This document shows positions 23,266 through 32,180 of a stretch of DNA of 50,059 nucleotides, piece after piece. Below the pieces are notes generated by a model. The model searched no databases. It saw only the letters and a list, made by a program, of their open reading frames with translations, and was not told the origin of the DNA. A program made the translations under genes and the position numbers. Within the stretch, counting starts at the first letter, position 1. Each line of letters opens with the position of its first letter. The stretch is from RGIG7450 sp045577655 (lineage in GTDB: Bacteria; Bacillota; Clostridia; RUG12999): assembly GCA_045577655.1 (NCBI GenBank), contig JAZNIU010000010.1, forward strand, positions 1 through 50,059. Direction: 5' to 3'.

Positions 23266-23285
23266 CACAAAAAGTGATATATCAC
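23255..23285. promoter_or_regulatory. Two palindromic operators
   Basis: TGTGAT-ATA-ATCACA (23255-23269), a perfect 15-bp palindrome over the -10 box, and GTGAT-AT-ATCAC (23274-23285), a perfect 12-bp palindrome over the expected transcription start. Both share the GTGAT half-site with spacing differing by one base. The neighbouring XRE repressor is the natural candidate to bind them. Confidence 0.65.
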
Positions 23286-23305
23286 ACAGGCAGGAAGGTG
23301 ATTTA

Positions 23306-23476
23306 TTGTATTTTAACAAAAACGATTTATATTACATAGAAAGAGGACTGGACCTTTGGATTTCAAAAGAAGAAGACGAAGATGTCCATAAGCAGAAAGG
23401 AAATAAAAGGTGTAAAACAGATGACCGATCAACAGAAGAAATATATAGCGGACAACTATGGCAGGGCAAAGACTAA
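23306..23476 (+). CDS. Small ORF with TTG start (56 aa), unknown function
   Basis: A 56-codon frame starting at TTG 23306, five bases after a GGAAGGTG ribosome binding site and 41 bases downstream of the -10 box. The protein begins (M)YFNKNDLYYIERGLDLW, then becomes highly charged (acidic, then Lys/Arg-rich). No recognised domain. It overlaps the next gene by 56 bases in another frame. It could be a leader peptide used for translational coupling or a small regulatory protein. Without the TTG start there is no good alternative ATG. Confidence 0.5.
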   Translation: MYFNKNDLYYIERGLDLWISKEEDEDVHKQKGNKRCKTDDRSTEEIYSGQLWQGKD

Positions 23477-23924
23477 TGCCATTGCCGCAACACTTAACGT
23501 ATCGCCCACCACAGTACTCAGGTGGGCAAAACGGATGGGTATGCAAGCCAGGCCCTCAAACAAGGCTTTCCGTGCATCGCAGGAGCAGATTAACTTTATA
23601 CTGGAAAACTACGGTGAGGTATCCTGCAAGTCAATAGCCCATTCGCTCGGAATTTCCGTAAATGCCGTCAGGAGTACAGCGGCAAAGTTGGGGCTTAAAA
23701 TCACAAAATCCCAGCTTGCACTGCTAAAAGGCGGAGAGCATTTCCATAACCCCAACCCCATCACCCACACAACCCATATGCTTATATGCAGATATTATTA
23801 CGAGGGTTCAAGTATATTAAATATCGCCTGCACCCTGGGGCGCACAAAAGAGGAAGTGTCCGAAATCTTAAACGAGTGTATGGAAAACGGGAACTACATA
23901 AAATATAATATTTACGGACGTTAA
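23421..23924 (+). CDS. Tandem helix-turn-helix protein
   Basis: 167 residues from ATG 23421, which follows AAAGGTG by eight bases (an in-frame ATG at 23382 lacks a good site). Two clear helix-turn-helix repeats: about 17-40 (TNAIAATLNVSPTTVLRWAK) and about 66-92 (CKSIAHSLGISVNAVRSTAA). A third, more diverged one may lie near 120-155. No catalytic or dimerisation domain is seen. The layout resembles small phage or mobile-element DNA-binding proteins, though the flanks are chromosomal. Divergent from the XRE repressor and under its likely operators. Ends at a strong terminator. Confidence 0.8.
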   Translation: MTDQQKKYIADNYGRAKTNAIAATLNVSPTTVLRWAKRMGMQARPSNKAFRASQEQINFILENYGEVSCKSIAHSLGISVNAVRSTAAKLGLKITKSQLALLKGGEHFHNPNPITHTTHMLICRYYYEGSSILNIACTLGRTKEEVSEILNECMENGNYIKYNIYGR

Positions 23925-23925
23925 A

Positions 23926-23957
23926 AAAAGGACTTGGGCTAATTCCCAAGTCCTTTT
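23926..23957. terminator. Bidirectional terminator
   Basis: 13-bp stem AAAAGGACTTGGG (23926-23938) with its complement at 23945-23957, between the converging tandem-HTH gene and uppP. Confidence 0.9.
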
Positions 23958-23960
23958 CTA

Positions 23961-24770
23961 TTAAAGCACATTCACAAGTAAAACAATGGCGCCAAGCACT
24001 ATTCTGTACCAGCCAAACACTTTAAAGTCGTGTTTTTTGATGTAGCCCATCAGTAGTTTTATCACAACCACCGACACGGCAAAAGAAACCACCGTTCCGA
24101 CAACAAGCGTTAAAATTTCCGTTGTCCCCAGAACCAGATTTGCCTGGAGCGAGTCCAACACTTTAAGAAGACTTGCCCCCACCATAGCCGGAATTGCCAG
24201 GAAGAAAGAATATTCGGTTGCAACCTCTCTTTTTGTGCCGAGAATAATACCGCCAATGATTGTAGATCCTGACCTTGATGTTCCCGGAATTACAGACAGC
24301 GCCTGAAAAAGCCCAATCCCTAAAGATTTTAAAAAGGACATTTCTTTTATGCTGTTTGTTTTCGGCAGTTTGTTTCTGTTTTCTATCACTATAAAGAGAA
24401 TTCCATATACTATGAGAGCAGCGGCAATTACAACCGTTTCCCATTCTTCCGGTACTAAATCCTTTAAGAATTTGCCGAAAATCACAACAGGAATTGACCC
24501 TACAGCAACTTTAAACCACATAGTCCATGTATCTTTTTTCTCCTCCGCACTTTTCTTTGGAGAAAAGGGGTTAAGCTTGCCAAAATAGAGAATAACTACT
24601 GCCAGAATTGAGCCAAGCTGGATTACAACCTCAAAAAGGTCCCAGAAAAGCTGGCCACCGCCCAGTTCAAGAAACTGGTTGAACAAAATAAGATGGCCGG
24701 TGCTGCTTATGGGTAGCCACTCGGTTATCCCCTGAATAATTCCCAAAACTATTGATTTTATAATTTCCAT
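23961..24770 (-). CDS. uppP: Undecaprenyl-diphosphate phosphatase
   Basis: 269 residues, polytopic membrane protein of the BacA/UppP family that recycles the lipid carrier for peptidoglycan and wall polymers; also linked to bacitracin resistance. The two conserved blocks are present: GITEWLPISSTGHLIL near the N-terminus with the catalytic glutamate, and SVIPGTSRSGSTIIGGI in the centre with the arginine/serine motif. CGGAGG precedes the ATG. It lies 20 bases downstream of the VOC gene. Confidence 0.95.
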   Translation of the reverse strand: MEIIKSIVLGIIQGITEWLPISSTGHLILFNQFLELGGGQLFWDLFEVVIQLGSILAVVILYFGKLNPFSPKKSAEEKKDTWTMWFKVAVGSIPVVIFGKFLKDLVPEEWETVVIAAALIVYGILFIVIENRNKLPKTNSIKEMSFLKSLGIGLFQALSVIPGTSRSGSTIIGGIILGTKREVATEYSFFLAIPAMVGASLLKVLDSLQANLVLGTTEILTLVVGTVVSFAVSVVVIKLLMGYIKKHDFKVFGWYRIVLGAIVLLVNVL

Positions 24771-24790
24771 ATTTTAACCTCCGATTGTTT

Positions 24791-25174
24791 TTACACAAGC
24801 GGATTGGGTCTGTAAATGAGATGAAAAATGTTGTCTTCAATGTCGCGGAAGAAGAATGTTTTGATACCGTTTTTTTCTTTCACGTCGGTTACAACTTCCG
24901 CATTCTCCGCTTTAAGCTTTTCCACCATCTTGTCAAAGCCGTCTTCCGTCACCGAAAGGGCAAAATGTCTTATGCCACCTGCTGCGCCGCCGCATTTTTC
25001 CCAAGTGCCGTCCGCTGCAACAATTTCTATCATAGACCCGTCGTCCGCTGCAACAAAATATGTACCTTTTCCGTTGTCATAAACAACTTTAAAGTCAAAC
25101 ATTTTAACATACCAGTCTTTAAGCTTTGCAGTGTCTTTTGCGCACACCGCAATATGTTCTATTCCCACAATCAT
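24791..25174 (-). CDS. VOC-family protein (glyoxalase/dioxygenase fold)
   Basis: 127 residues from ATG 25174 with AAGGAG eight bases upstream. One VOC domain with two beta-alpha-beta-beta-beta modules: IVGIEHIAVCAKDTAKLKDW at the start and GGIRHFALSVTEDGFDKMVE in the middle, ending FFRDIEDNIFHLIYRP. Potential metal ligands H8, H65-region and E/H near the end fit a metal-dependent glyoxalase-type fold. The substrate is not predictable. Lies between ychF and uppP in one minus-strand run. Confidence 0.85.
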   Translation of the reverse strand: MIVGIEHIAVCAKDTAKLKDWYVKMFDFKVVYDNGKGTYFVAADDGSMIEIVAADGTWEKCGGAAGGIRHFALSVTEDGFDKMVEKLKAENAEVVTDVKEKNGIKTFFFRDIEDNIFHLIYRPNPLV

Positions 25175-25194
25175 CAATAACACTCCTTTTGTTT

Positions 25195-26292
25195 TTATAC
25201 ATTAAATCTGAATAATATTATATCGCCGTCTTTTACGACATATTCCTTGCCCTCAAGGCGAACAAGCCCCTTTTCTTTTGCCGCAGCCATTGTTCCGCAC
25301 GCCATAAGGTCGTCATAAGAAACAATTTCCGCTCTTATAAACCCGCGTTCAAAGTCTGAATGGATTTTCCCTGCAGCCTGTGGCGCCTTTGTACCATTTG
25401 TTATGGTCCAGGCTCTCACTTCCGGCTCACCCGCAGTCAGATAGCTGATAAGCCCGAGCAGACGGTAGCTTGCGGCAATAAGGCGGTCAAGGCCCGACTG
25501 CTCAAGTCCCATATCCTGAAGGAAAAGCTCCTTGTCTTCTGCATCAAGCTGAGAAATTTCTTCCTCAATTCTTGCAGATATAGGCATAACCTCCGCGCCC
25601 TCTTTTGCAGCAATTTCGCTGAGAGCTTTTATATAACTGTTGTTTTCAATACCATCTGCAAAATCTGTTTCGGCTACGTTCGCTGCATATATAACAGGTT
25701 TTTTCGTGAGAAGGGGCATTTCTTTCAAAAGTTCTTCTCCCTCATCGTCCAGTTCAACAGTTCTTGCGGCCTTGCCGTTTTCAAGAGCTTCAAACAGTTT
25801 TTCAAGGTTTTTAACCTGCGCCGCATACTTCTTTTCACCCGTTTTAACAAGCTTGCGGCATTTTTCGAGTCTTTTTTCAACCATTTCAAGATCAGCAAAC
25901 ACAAGCTCGTAATTTATGGTCTCAATATCTCTCATCGGGTCAACACTGCCGTCCACATGGACAATGTTTCCGTCATCAAAACATCTCACCACATGAACAA
26001 TGGCATCAACCTCTCTTATATGAGACAAAAATTTATTTCCAAGCCCTTCGCCGCGGCCTGCCCCACGAACAAGACCGGCAATATCCACAAACTCTATAAC
26101 CGCCGGCGTAACTTTTTTTGCGCTATGCATTTTAGCCAGAACATCAAGTCTCGGGTCGGGAACTTCAACAATACCAACATTGGGTTCAATTGTACAGAAC
26201 GGATAGTTTGCCGCTTCCGCTCCCGCTTTTGTTATCGCATTAAAAAGTGTGCTTTTGCCAACATTTGGCAATCCCACTATACCAAGCTTCAT
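25195..26292 (-). CDS. ychF: Redox-regulated ATPase YchF
   Basis: 365 residues, normal length. Obg-family P-loop protein: GLPNVGKSTLFNAIT (Walker A), DIAGLVRGAGRGEGLGNKFL (switch region) and YAANVAETDF, where the usual NKxD is replaced by the NVxE form that favours ATP over GTP. A C-terminal TGS domain follows (YLTAGEPEVRAWTITNGT to the end). It binds ribosomes and influences the response to oxidative stress in other bacteria. The upstream gap 26293-26503 holds only A/T-rich sequence and a probable -10 for the divergent exporter operon. Confidence 0.95.
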   Translation of the reverse strand: MKLGIVGLPNVGKSTLFNAITKAGAEAANYPFCTIEPNVGIVEVPDPRLDVLAKMHSAKKVTPAVIEFVDIAGLVRGAGRGEGLGNKFLSHIREVDAIVHVVRCFDDGNIVHVDGSVDPMRDIETINYELVFADLEMVEKRLEKCRKLVKTGEKKYAAQVKNLEKLFEALENGKAARTVELDDEGEELLKEMPLLTKKPVIYAANVAETDFADGIENNSYIKALSEIAAKEGAEVMPISARIEEEISQLDAEDKELFLQDMGLEQSGLDRLIAASYRLLGLISYLTAGEPEVRAWTITNGTKAPQAAGKIHSDFERGFIRAEIVSYDDLMACGTMAAAKEKGLVRLEGKEYVVKDGDIILFRFNV

Positions 26293-26503
26293 AAACTATT
26301 ACATCTCCTTGATTTTCTTTGGTTAATTTCTATTAAATCTATTATAACATATTAACAAAAAATTAGCAACATCATTTTTGTTTACGTCAAAAGAAAAGTG
26401 TTAAAATTTTCACATACTCTTCACATTTTTTTGACTTATTTTTCTTATTTATATGTTATAATGGTATTATAAAGAAAAAATATATGCGAAAGGCGTGGGA
26501 AAA

Positions 26504-28180
26504 ATGGAACTGAAAAAGCCTGTTAAAAACATTTTTACAAAATTAAAAACTTTAGCTGAAAACTTTAAAGGATGGTCAAAAAAGAAAAAAATCTTTATTA
26601 CAGTCTGTGCAGTTCTTGTGGTTTTCGCCGGAATATTCGGCGTGTCTGCAGGGAAAAACAAAAACGGTTCTGTCATCACAGGAACAGAGGGAAAAGCAGA
26701 GAAAATGGATATCACCTCTTCCATTACAGGCTCTGCTGTTGTAATGCCAAAAGACCAGTATTCTATTACTGCTCTTGTTTCGGGCAATGTTCTGTCTGCA
26801 GATTTCGAGCAGGGTGACATTGTTAAAGAGGGTGATATTTTGTATCAGATTGATTCTTCCGATGCAAGAACCACCATTGAGAATGCAAACATCAGCTATC
26901 AGCGTTCCCAGATGGACTACAACAAGGCAGCAGAAAAATATGACAATTTAACGGTGAAATCAACTATGACCGGGGTTGTTGAAACGATTTATGTAAAAGA
27001 GGGTGCTTCTGTAAACGCCGGAGCAAAAATTGCAGATGTTTATGATGATTCCTATTTCACTTTAACTCTTACTTTCAATGATGCCGATGCAGAAAATATT
27101 TATGTCGGACAAAATGCCGATGTCAGGATTTCCTCAAATGGCGAGATAATCCCCGGTACAGTTATAGATGTTAATTCCCGCGGGTATGCTGCTCAGGGCA
27201 ACACAATGGTAAGAACAGTTAAAATCAAAGTTAAAAATCCCGGTGTTCTGACAAATGCAGAGTCTGCAACAGCAATTATAGGCGGACACGCTTCAAGCGG
27301 TGTCGGAACCTTTGAATACATATCCGAAAAAACAATTACAGCGGAAGTTTCCGGTGATATCACTGCAGTGTATATAAGCAAAGGTTCGCGGGTTTCATCC
27401 GGAACAAAATTAATAAGCATTGACAGCAAAGACGTAAGAGACGGGCTTACCTCTTCAGAGCTTTCGCTCAGGTCTTCTCAGCTTTCCTTGCAAAATGCGC
27501 AGGACAGACTTGACGATTATACCATTACTGCACCAATTTCCGGAACTGTTGTGACAAAGAATATCAAAGCAGGCGACAAACTTGACAACTCAAATATGCA
27601 AACCGAAATGGCTGTTATTTACGACATGTCAAGTCTTGAATGTGAGCTTGCAGTTGATGAACTTGACATAAAAAATGTGGAAAAAGACCAGACAGTTATA
27701 ATCACATCGGATGCAGTTGAAGGAAAAAGATACAACGGGAAGGTTACAAACGTTTCAGTAAACGGAACCACCTCCGGCGGAGTTACCACCTATCCGGTAA
27801 CAATTGTTATCACCGATTTTGACGACGATTTGCTCCCCGGAATGAACATAGATGTTGAAATAATCACTTCAAAAGCAAAGGATGTTCTGGCGGTACCCGT
27901 TTCAGCAGTAAACCGCGGAAACACTGTCTATGTCAAAGGAGAAAAAACAAGCGCCGACGATAATGCCCCCGACGGATTTAAATCTGTAAAAGTGGAAACG
28001 GGAGCATATAACAATCAGTATATTGAAATAAAATCGGGGCTTAAAGAGGGCAATATTGTATATATCCCGCAAATACAGTCAACAGGAGAAAGAACTACTT
28101 TTCCCGGAATGACAGGAATGCCCGGCGGAATGCCGGCAGGAATGCCAAGCGGAGGTATGCGTAGCGGCAGCATGAGATAG
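26504..28180 (+). CDS. MacA/HlyD-type ABC exporter adaptor
   Basis: 558 residues from ATG 26504 (a GTG at 26495 is too close to the AAAGG site). A single membrane anchor at about 27-47 follows a Lys-rich start. Barrel-sandwich (lipoyl-like) halves occur around residues 75-105 and 325-355 with DYTITAPISGTVVTKNIKAG, and an alpha-hairpin between them carries SSELSLRSSQLSLQNAQDRL. A tail rich in Met, Gly and Pro (about 530-558) might bind metal or be flexible. A TATAAT at 26457-26462 is the likely -10, though no well-spaced -35 is seen. First gene of a four-gene export operon. Confidence 0.9.
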   Translation: MELKKPVKNIFTKLKTLAENFKGWSKKKKIFITVCAVLVVFAGIFGVSAGKNKNGSVITGTEGKAEKMDITSSITGSAVVMPKDQYSITALVSGNVLSADFEQGDIVKEGDILYQIDSSDARTTIENANISYQRSQMDYNKAAEKYDNLTVKSTMTGVVETIYVKEGASVNAGAKIADVYDDSYFTLTLTFNDADAENIYVGQNADVRISSNGEIIPGTVIDVNSRGYAAQGNTMVRTVKIKVKNPGVLTNAESATAIIGGHASSGVGTFEYISEKTITAEVSGDITAVYISKGSRVSSGTKLISIDSKDVRDGLTSSELSLRSSQLSLQNAQDRLDDYTITAPISGTVVTKNIKAGDKLDNSNMQTEMAVIYDMSSLECELAVDELDIKNVEKDQTVIITSDAVEGKRYNGKVTNVSVNGTTSGGVTTYPVTIVITDFDDDLLPGMNIDVEIITSKAKDVLAVPVSAVNRGNTVYVKGEKTSADDNAPDGFKSVKVETGAYNNQYIEIKSGLKEGNIVYIPQIQSTGERTTFPGMTGMPGGMPAGMPSGGMRSGSMR

Positions 28181-28199
28181 ACTCAAAGGAGGGTTCCAA

Positions 28200-28961
28200 A
28201 TGGAAAAAAACACAGAAATTATGCCTTTGGTCAAGTTTCAGGACATATACAAAATATACACAATGGGAGACAGTGAGGTCCGTGCTTTGGACGGCGTTTC
28301 ATTTTCTATTTATGCCGGAGAATTTGTGGCAATCATCGGCCAGTCGGGTAGTGGCAAGTCCACTTGCATGAACATTATTGGATGTCTTGACGTTCCTACT
28401 TCGGGCAAATATTTCTTGAAAGGTGACGACGTCAGTATATTAACTGATGATGAACAGGCGGAAATCAGAAACAAAGCGCTCGGTTTCATTTTTCAGCAAT
28501 ATAATTTGCTTCCAAAACTTGATGTTCTGGAAAATGTCAAACTTCCTCTTTTATACAAAGGGCTTTCTGACAAAGAGCAGGAAAAGCGTGCAATGGAGGC
28601 ATTAAAGCGCGTGGGCATTGATGACAAAATCCACCATAAACCGTCACAGCTTTCAGGTGGCCAGCAGCAAAGAGTGTCGATAGCGCGAGCGCTGGCAGGG
28701 TCTCCGTCTGTTATTCTGGCAGACGAACCGACAGGCGCACTTGATTCCAAAACAAGCAAAGAAGTAATAGATTTCCTGATTGAATTAAACAAACAAGGGC
28801 ATACCATAGTTTTAATTACCCACGACAACTCAATTGCCTCAAGGGCAAAACGTGTTATACGAATTCACGACGGAAAAATAATTTACGACGGAGATGCAAT
28901 GGGTGACGAAATAATAAAATCCACTCTTCTCATCGGGCAAAAAGAGGAGGTAGTGAAATGA
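28200..28961 (+). CDS. MacB/LolD-type ABC transporter ATPase
   Basis: 253 residues with all ATP-binding cassette motifs: Walker A IGQSGSGKST, Q-loop FIFQQYNLLP, signature LSGGQQQRVSIARAL, Walker B VILADEPTGALD and the H-loop ITHD. It energises the permease encoded next. AAAGGAGGG precedes the ATG; the stop overlaps the permease start (ATGA). The class exports peptides, antimicrobials or lipoproteins by mechanotransmission rather than by translocating through the membrane domain. Confidence 0.95.
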   Translation: MEKNTEIMPLVKFQDIYKIYTMGDSEVRALDGVSFSIYAGEFVAIIGQSGSGKSTCMNIIGCLDVPTSGKYFLKGDDVSILTDDEQAEIRNKALGFIFQQYNLLPKLDVLENVKLPLLYKGLSDKEQEKRAMEALKRVGIDDKIHHKPSQLSGGQQQRVSIARALAGSPSVILADEPTGALDSKTSKEVIDFLIELNKQGHTIVLITHDNSIASRAKRVIRIHDGKIIYDGDAMGDEIIKSTLLIGQKEEVVK

Positions 28962-30139
28962 ATTTTTCCAAAACAATTTACCTCGCTTTATCAAGCATCC
29001 GTTCCAACAAAATGCGTTCTTTCCTCACAATGCTCGGAATTATTATCGGCGTTGCAGCCGTGATTATACTTGTGAGCATTATGGACAGTGTCACTGGTCA
29101 GGTGTCCGACATATTCGAGGGGTTTGGAGCAAATAATATAACTGTTTCAATAACTTCGCGCGGCAGTACAAGACGGGTTGAACCGGAAGATTTGTATGAA
29201 CTTATTGACAAGCACAAAGACCTGTATGCCTACTGCTCGCCAAAGGTTACAACCTCGGCAAACATAAAGTCTCCCGACAGTTCGGACAGTTCAAACGCGG
29301 CAGTTACAGGTGTTGATGAAACTTATGATGAAATCGACGGCCTGGCAACCGAGCAGGGACGGTTTCTGCAATATGTGGACATTGACAAACTTTTAAAGGT
29401 TTGTGTAATAGGTACATATTATGAGCAGGAATATTACGGCAGAGGAAAAGCTCTGGGGCAAACCATCAAAATAAACGGCGAGCCCTATACCATTGTGGGT
29501 GTGCTTGAAGAGCAGGGCGACTCATCCGAAGGGTCGGCTGACCAGTGTCTGTATATTCCCTACACAAATGCAGCAAAAATGTCATGGAACAGATCTGTTA
29601 ATTCCTATGTAATTTCCATGAAAGATACGGACAGTATGACAAGAGCAAAGGCGATCATCGAAGCTAAGCTTACCGAAATTTTAGGCAGCAGTAATTTTTA
29701 TCAGATTATTGCCACACAGGAAATCCTAAACGAGATGAACAATATTATGGACACCTTAAGAAATGCTTTGGTGCTTATCGCGGGGATTTCCCTTCTGGTG
29801 GGCGGCATTGGAATTATGAACATAATGCTTGTGTCTGTCACAGAAAGAACAAAGGAAATAGGCATCAGAAAATCTCTCGGTGCCAAGAAAAAACATATTA
29901 AACAGCAGTTTGTTATTGAAGCAGGTACAATCAGCGGAATAGGAGGTATTGCGGGAATATTGCTTGGCGGTATATTCGCTTTCCTGATTGGCAGGTTTAT
30001 GGATATGACAGTTGTCCCTTCTGTTTCGGCAATTATACTTTCATTCAGCGTGTCTGTAGGAATAGGCGTTATTTTCGGTTTTCTGCCTGCAAAAAACGCA
30101 GCCAACCTCAACCCTATTGATGCACTGCGTTTTGAATAA
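28958..30139 (+). CDS. MacB/FtsX-type ABC transporter permease
   Basis: 393 residues with the MacB topology: one membrane helix at about 20-42 (FLTMLGIIIGVAAVIILVSI), a large extracytoplasmic MacB_PCD domain (about 45-265) and three C-terminal helices (about 272-295, 320-345, 355-380). The coupling segment ERTKEIGIRKSLGAKKKHI and the closing NAANLNPIDALRFE are typical. Works with the preceding ATPase and the adaptor in an envelope efflux assembly. Start overlaps the ATPase stop. Confidence 0.95.
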   Translation: MNFSKTIYLALSSIRSNKMRSFLTMLGIIIGVAAVIILVSIMDSVTGQVSDIFEGFGANNITVSITSRGSTRRVEPEDLYELIDKHKDLYAYCSPKVTTSANIKSPDSSDSSNAAVTGVDETYDEIDGLATEQGRFLQYVDIDKLLKVCVIGTYYEQEYYGRGKALGQTIKINGEPYTIVGVLEEQGDSSEGSADQCLYIPYTNAAKMSWNRSVNSYVISMKDTDSMTRAKAIIEAKLTEILGSSNFYQIIATQEILNEMNNIMDTLRNALVLIAGISLLVGGIGIMNIMLVSVTERTKEIGIRKSLGAKKKHIKQQFVIEAGTISGIGGIAGILLGGIFAFLIGRFMDMTVVPSVSAIILSFSVSVGIGVIFGFLPAKNAANLNPIDALRFE

Positions 30140-30162
30140 CTTTTGAAAAGGAGAAAATATTT

Positions 30163-31995
30163 ATGAAAAAAATATTGACTTTATTTATTTCAGTCTTAAT
30201 GCTGTTCTCGGCATTTGGAGTAAACGCTGCTGCAAGCGCAAGCTATGAAGCAGAGCTTTTGTCTGCACTGTCCATTATGCAGGGCGACCCGGACGGCAAT
30301 ATGCGATATTCTGACCGTGTTTCCCGTGCAGAATGTGCAAAAATTGTTGTTGCCTCCTCCACTTTCCGCAATTCTGTGGATATGGAAGGCAAAAGGTCGC
30401 CTTTTAAAGATGTACCCTCTGACCACTGGGCAGCGCCTTATGTTACAGTCGGCATTAAAAATGGTCTTTTCAAGGGGTATTTTGATGCCACTTTCCGTCC
30501 CTCAAACACCGTTTTGTATGAAGAAGCCATAACAATGCTGCTTCGGGTTTTGGATTATACCGACGAGGATGTGGGAACTGACTGGCCCTACGACCAGATA
30601 AATATGGCAAAAAAGATTGGTATGCTTGATGGCGTGAACAAATTTTCCGGCCAGCCACTTACACGACGTGACATTTCAAAAATGGTCTACAATACATTAA
30701 ACGCAAAAGCAAAAGGCTCGCAGGAGACCTATCTTTCTTCTTTCAACAGAACCATGGGGCCCATAACCGTTCTTTCCTCCAACTGGTATGAAGAATTTGG
30801 TGCAGACTCTTCTTTAAGGGTAATGCGTGACGGCGCTACATCTTCTCTTTCTGCTGTTATGACAAATGATATTGCATATTATATGCCGGAATACAAAACT
30901 GCTCTTGTATATTCAAAAAAAGTTACAGGCATTTATGAAAGTGCATCCCCAAACAAAGATGCCCCCGTTTCGGTAACCGTGTCGGGCATTACATATAACA
31001 TCGAAGGAGATGATGCCTATTCCAATCTTTCTTCCGGTGGCAAGTTTGCTTTTGGTGATACTGTCACCCTGTTACTTGGCAAATCCGGTGATGTTGCGGG
31101 TGTAGCCGTCATAACTTCCGCCAGCGACAAAGTTTACGGGATATTGTCTGCCGTAGGGACAAAAGAAACAACAGTTTCTGGCACAAAGGTCACAAAATCG
31201 TATGTTAAAGTTGTTCTGCCAACCGGTGAGGCACGGGAATATATCACAAATAAAAATTATGAGTCTTATCTTAACAACGTTGTATCCGTGAAGCTTGAAG
31301 ACGGAATTGCAACCCTTTCCGTAAAGACATCAAACCACAATGTATCAGGAACTGTCAGCTGGAATTTAAATTCCGGGAAAATAGGGTCTCATACTCTTGC
31401 ACCCGATGTAAATATTATTGAAACATCAACTGTGCGTTCCTACGAAAATGCGGTAATTGCATCTGTTTATCCTCAGCGGTTAAACGGAATGAGAATTTCC
31501 TCAGCTGATATTTTGTATATGTCAAAAAATCCGGACGGAAACATTGATGCGCTCATTTTAAAAGACGTAACAGGCGACATTCACACCTACGGAATAGTAA
31601 CAAAAGTAAAAAGCGGAAGTTCCGTCAACTATGAATACTTATCAAACGGAATAAAAAACACGGTGCCCGGACAAAATGCATCTTTTGCGGTGTCAGTAGG
31701 CCAGGCAGTTAAAATAAACGGTAGCGGAGCAGCAGTAAACTCAATGACACCACTGTCGGCTATTTCCTCCAATAAAATTACCGGTATAAGCGGCTCTCTC
31801 ATCAACCTTGGCGGTCAGAGCTATGTTATGGCGGATAATGTTCAGATATATATCAAAGAATCCATATCCCACCCCTACAGTATGATTACTTTAGGTGAAC
31901 TGTCGGATATCTACGAAGATTATCGTGCTTCTGTATATACCGACAAAGCCTTGTCGACAGGTGGGAGAATCCGCGTAATTGTTCTTTCAAAATAA
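30163..31995 (+). CDS. S-layer homology (SLH) domain surface protein
   Basis: 610 residues. Signal peptide of about 25 residues ending after VNAAASA. Three SLH motifs at about 27-70 (diverged), 81-135 (FKDVPSDHWAAPYVTVGIKN) and 136-182 bind secondary cell-wall polymer. The remaining about 420 residues are beta-rich, low in Cys, with repeated small domains and no recognised enzyme. AAGGAG precedes the ATG, 23 bases after the permease, so it is in the exporter operon. It could be a wall-anchored partner of the adaptor. Ends in a strong terminator. Confidence 0.9.
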   Translation: MKKILTLFISVLMLFSAFGVNAAASASYEAELLSALSIMQGDPDGNMRYSDRVSRAECAKIVVASSTFRNSVDMEGKRSPFKDVPSDHWAAPYVTVGIKNGLFKGYFDATFRPSNTVLYEEAITMLLRVLDYTDEDVGTDWPYDQINMAKKIGMLDGVNKFSGQPLTRRDISKMVYNTLNAKAKGSQETYLSSFNRTMGPITVLSSNWYEEFGADSSLRVMRDGATSSLSAVMTNDIAYYMPEYKTALVYSKKVTGIYESASPNKDAPVSVTVSGITYNIEGDDAYSNLSSGGKFAFGDTVTLLLGKSGDVAGVAVITSASDKVYGILSAVGTKETTVSGTKVTKSYVKVVLPTGEAREYITNKNYESYLNNVVSVKLEDGIATLSVKTSNHNVSGTVSWNLNSGKIGSHTLAPDVNIIETSTVRSYENAVIASVYPQRLNGMRISSADILYMSKNPDGNIDALILKDVTGDIHTYGIVTKVKSGSSVNYEYLSNGIKNTVPGQNASFAVSVGQAVKINGSGAAVNSMTPLSAISSNKITGISGSLINLGGQSYVMADNVQIYIKESISHPYSMITLGELSDIYEDYRASVYTDKALSTGGRIRVIVLSK

Positions 31996-32034
31996 AAAAA
32001 GAGCATCGCTCATGAAGAGTGATGCTCTTTTTTT
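31994..32034. terminator. Terminator of the exporter-SLH operon
   Basis: Stem AAAAAGAGCATC-G-CTC pairing with GAG-T-GATGCTCTTTTT around loop ATGAA, flanked by A and T runs. Confidence 0.9.
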
Positions 32035-32083
32035 GAAGTATGTAAATATATTTTTCTGAAATAAACGACATAATATATTTATA

Positions 32084-32112
32084 TTGACAAAAGTGCAGTT
32101 TTTTATTATAAT
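32084..32112 (+). promoter_or_regulatory. Promoter of the asp23-like-fakA-rdgB operon
   Basis: Perfect TTGACA (32084-32089) and TATAAT (32107-32112) with a 17-base spacer, 68 bases before the start codon. Confidence 0.9.
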
Positions 32113-32180
32113 AGAATTGTATAAATATGGCTGTGAAAAAAATATTTTATTGGCTTTTCAGCAATGAAAGGAGAGTTATT

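Noticed and set aside
23155..23924. Prophage or integrative element
   Set aside because: The repressor locus looks phage-like, but there is no integrase, attachment-site repeat or structural gene, and housekeeping genes lie on both sides.
26431..26462. Full promoter TTGACT/TATAAT before the exporter operon
   Set aside because: The spacer is 20 bases, too long for a standard promoter; only the -10 is kept as likely.
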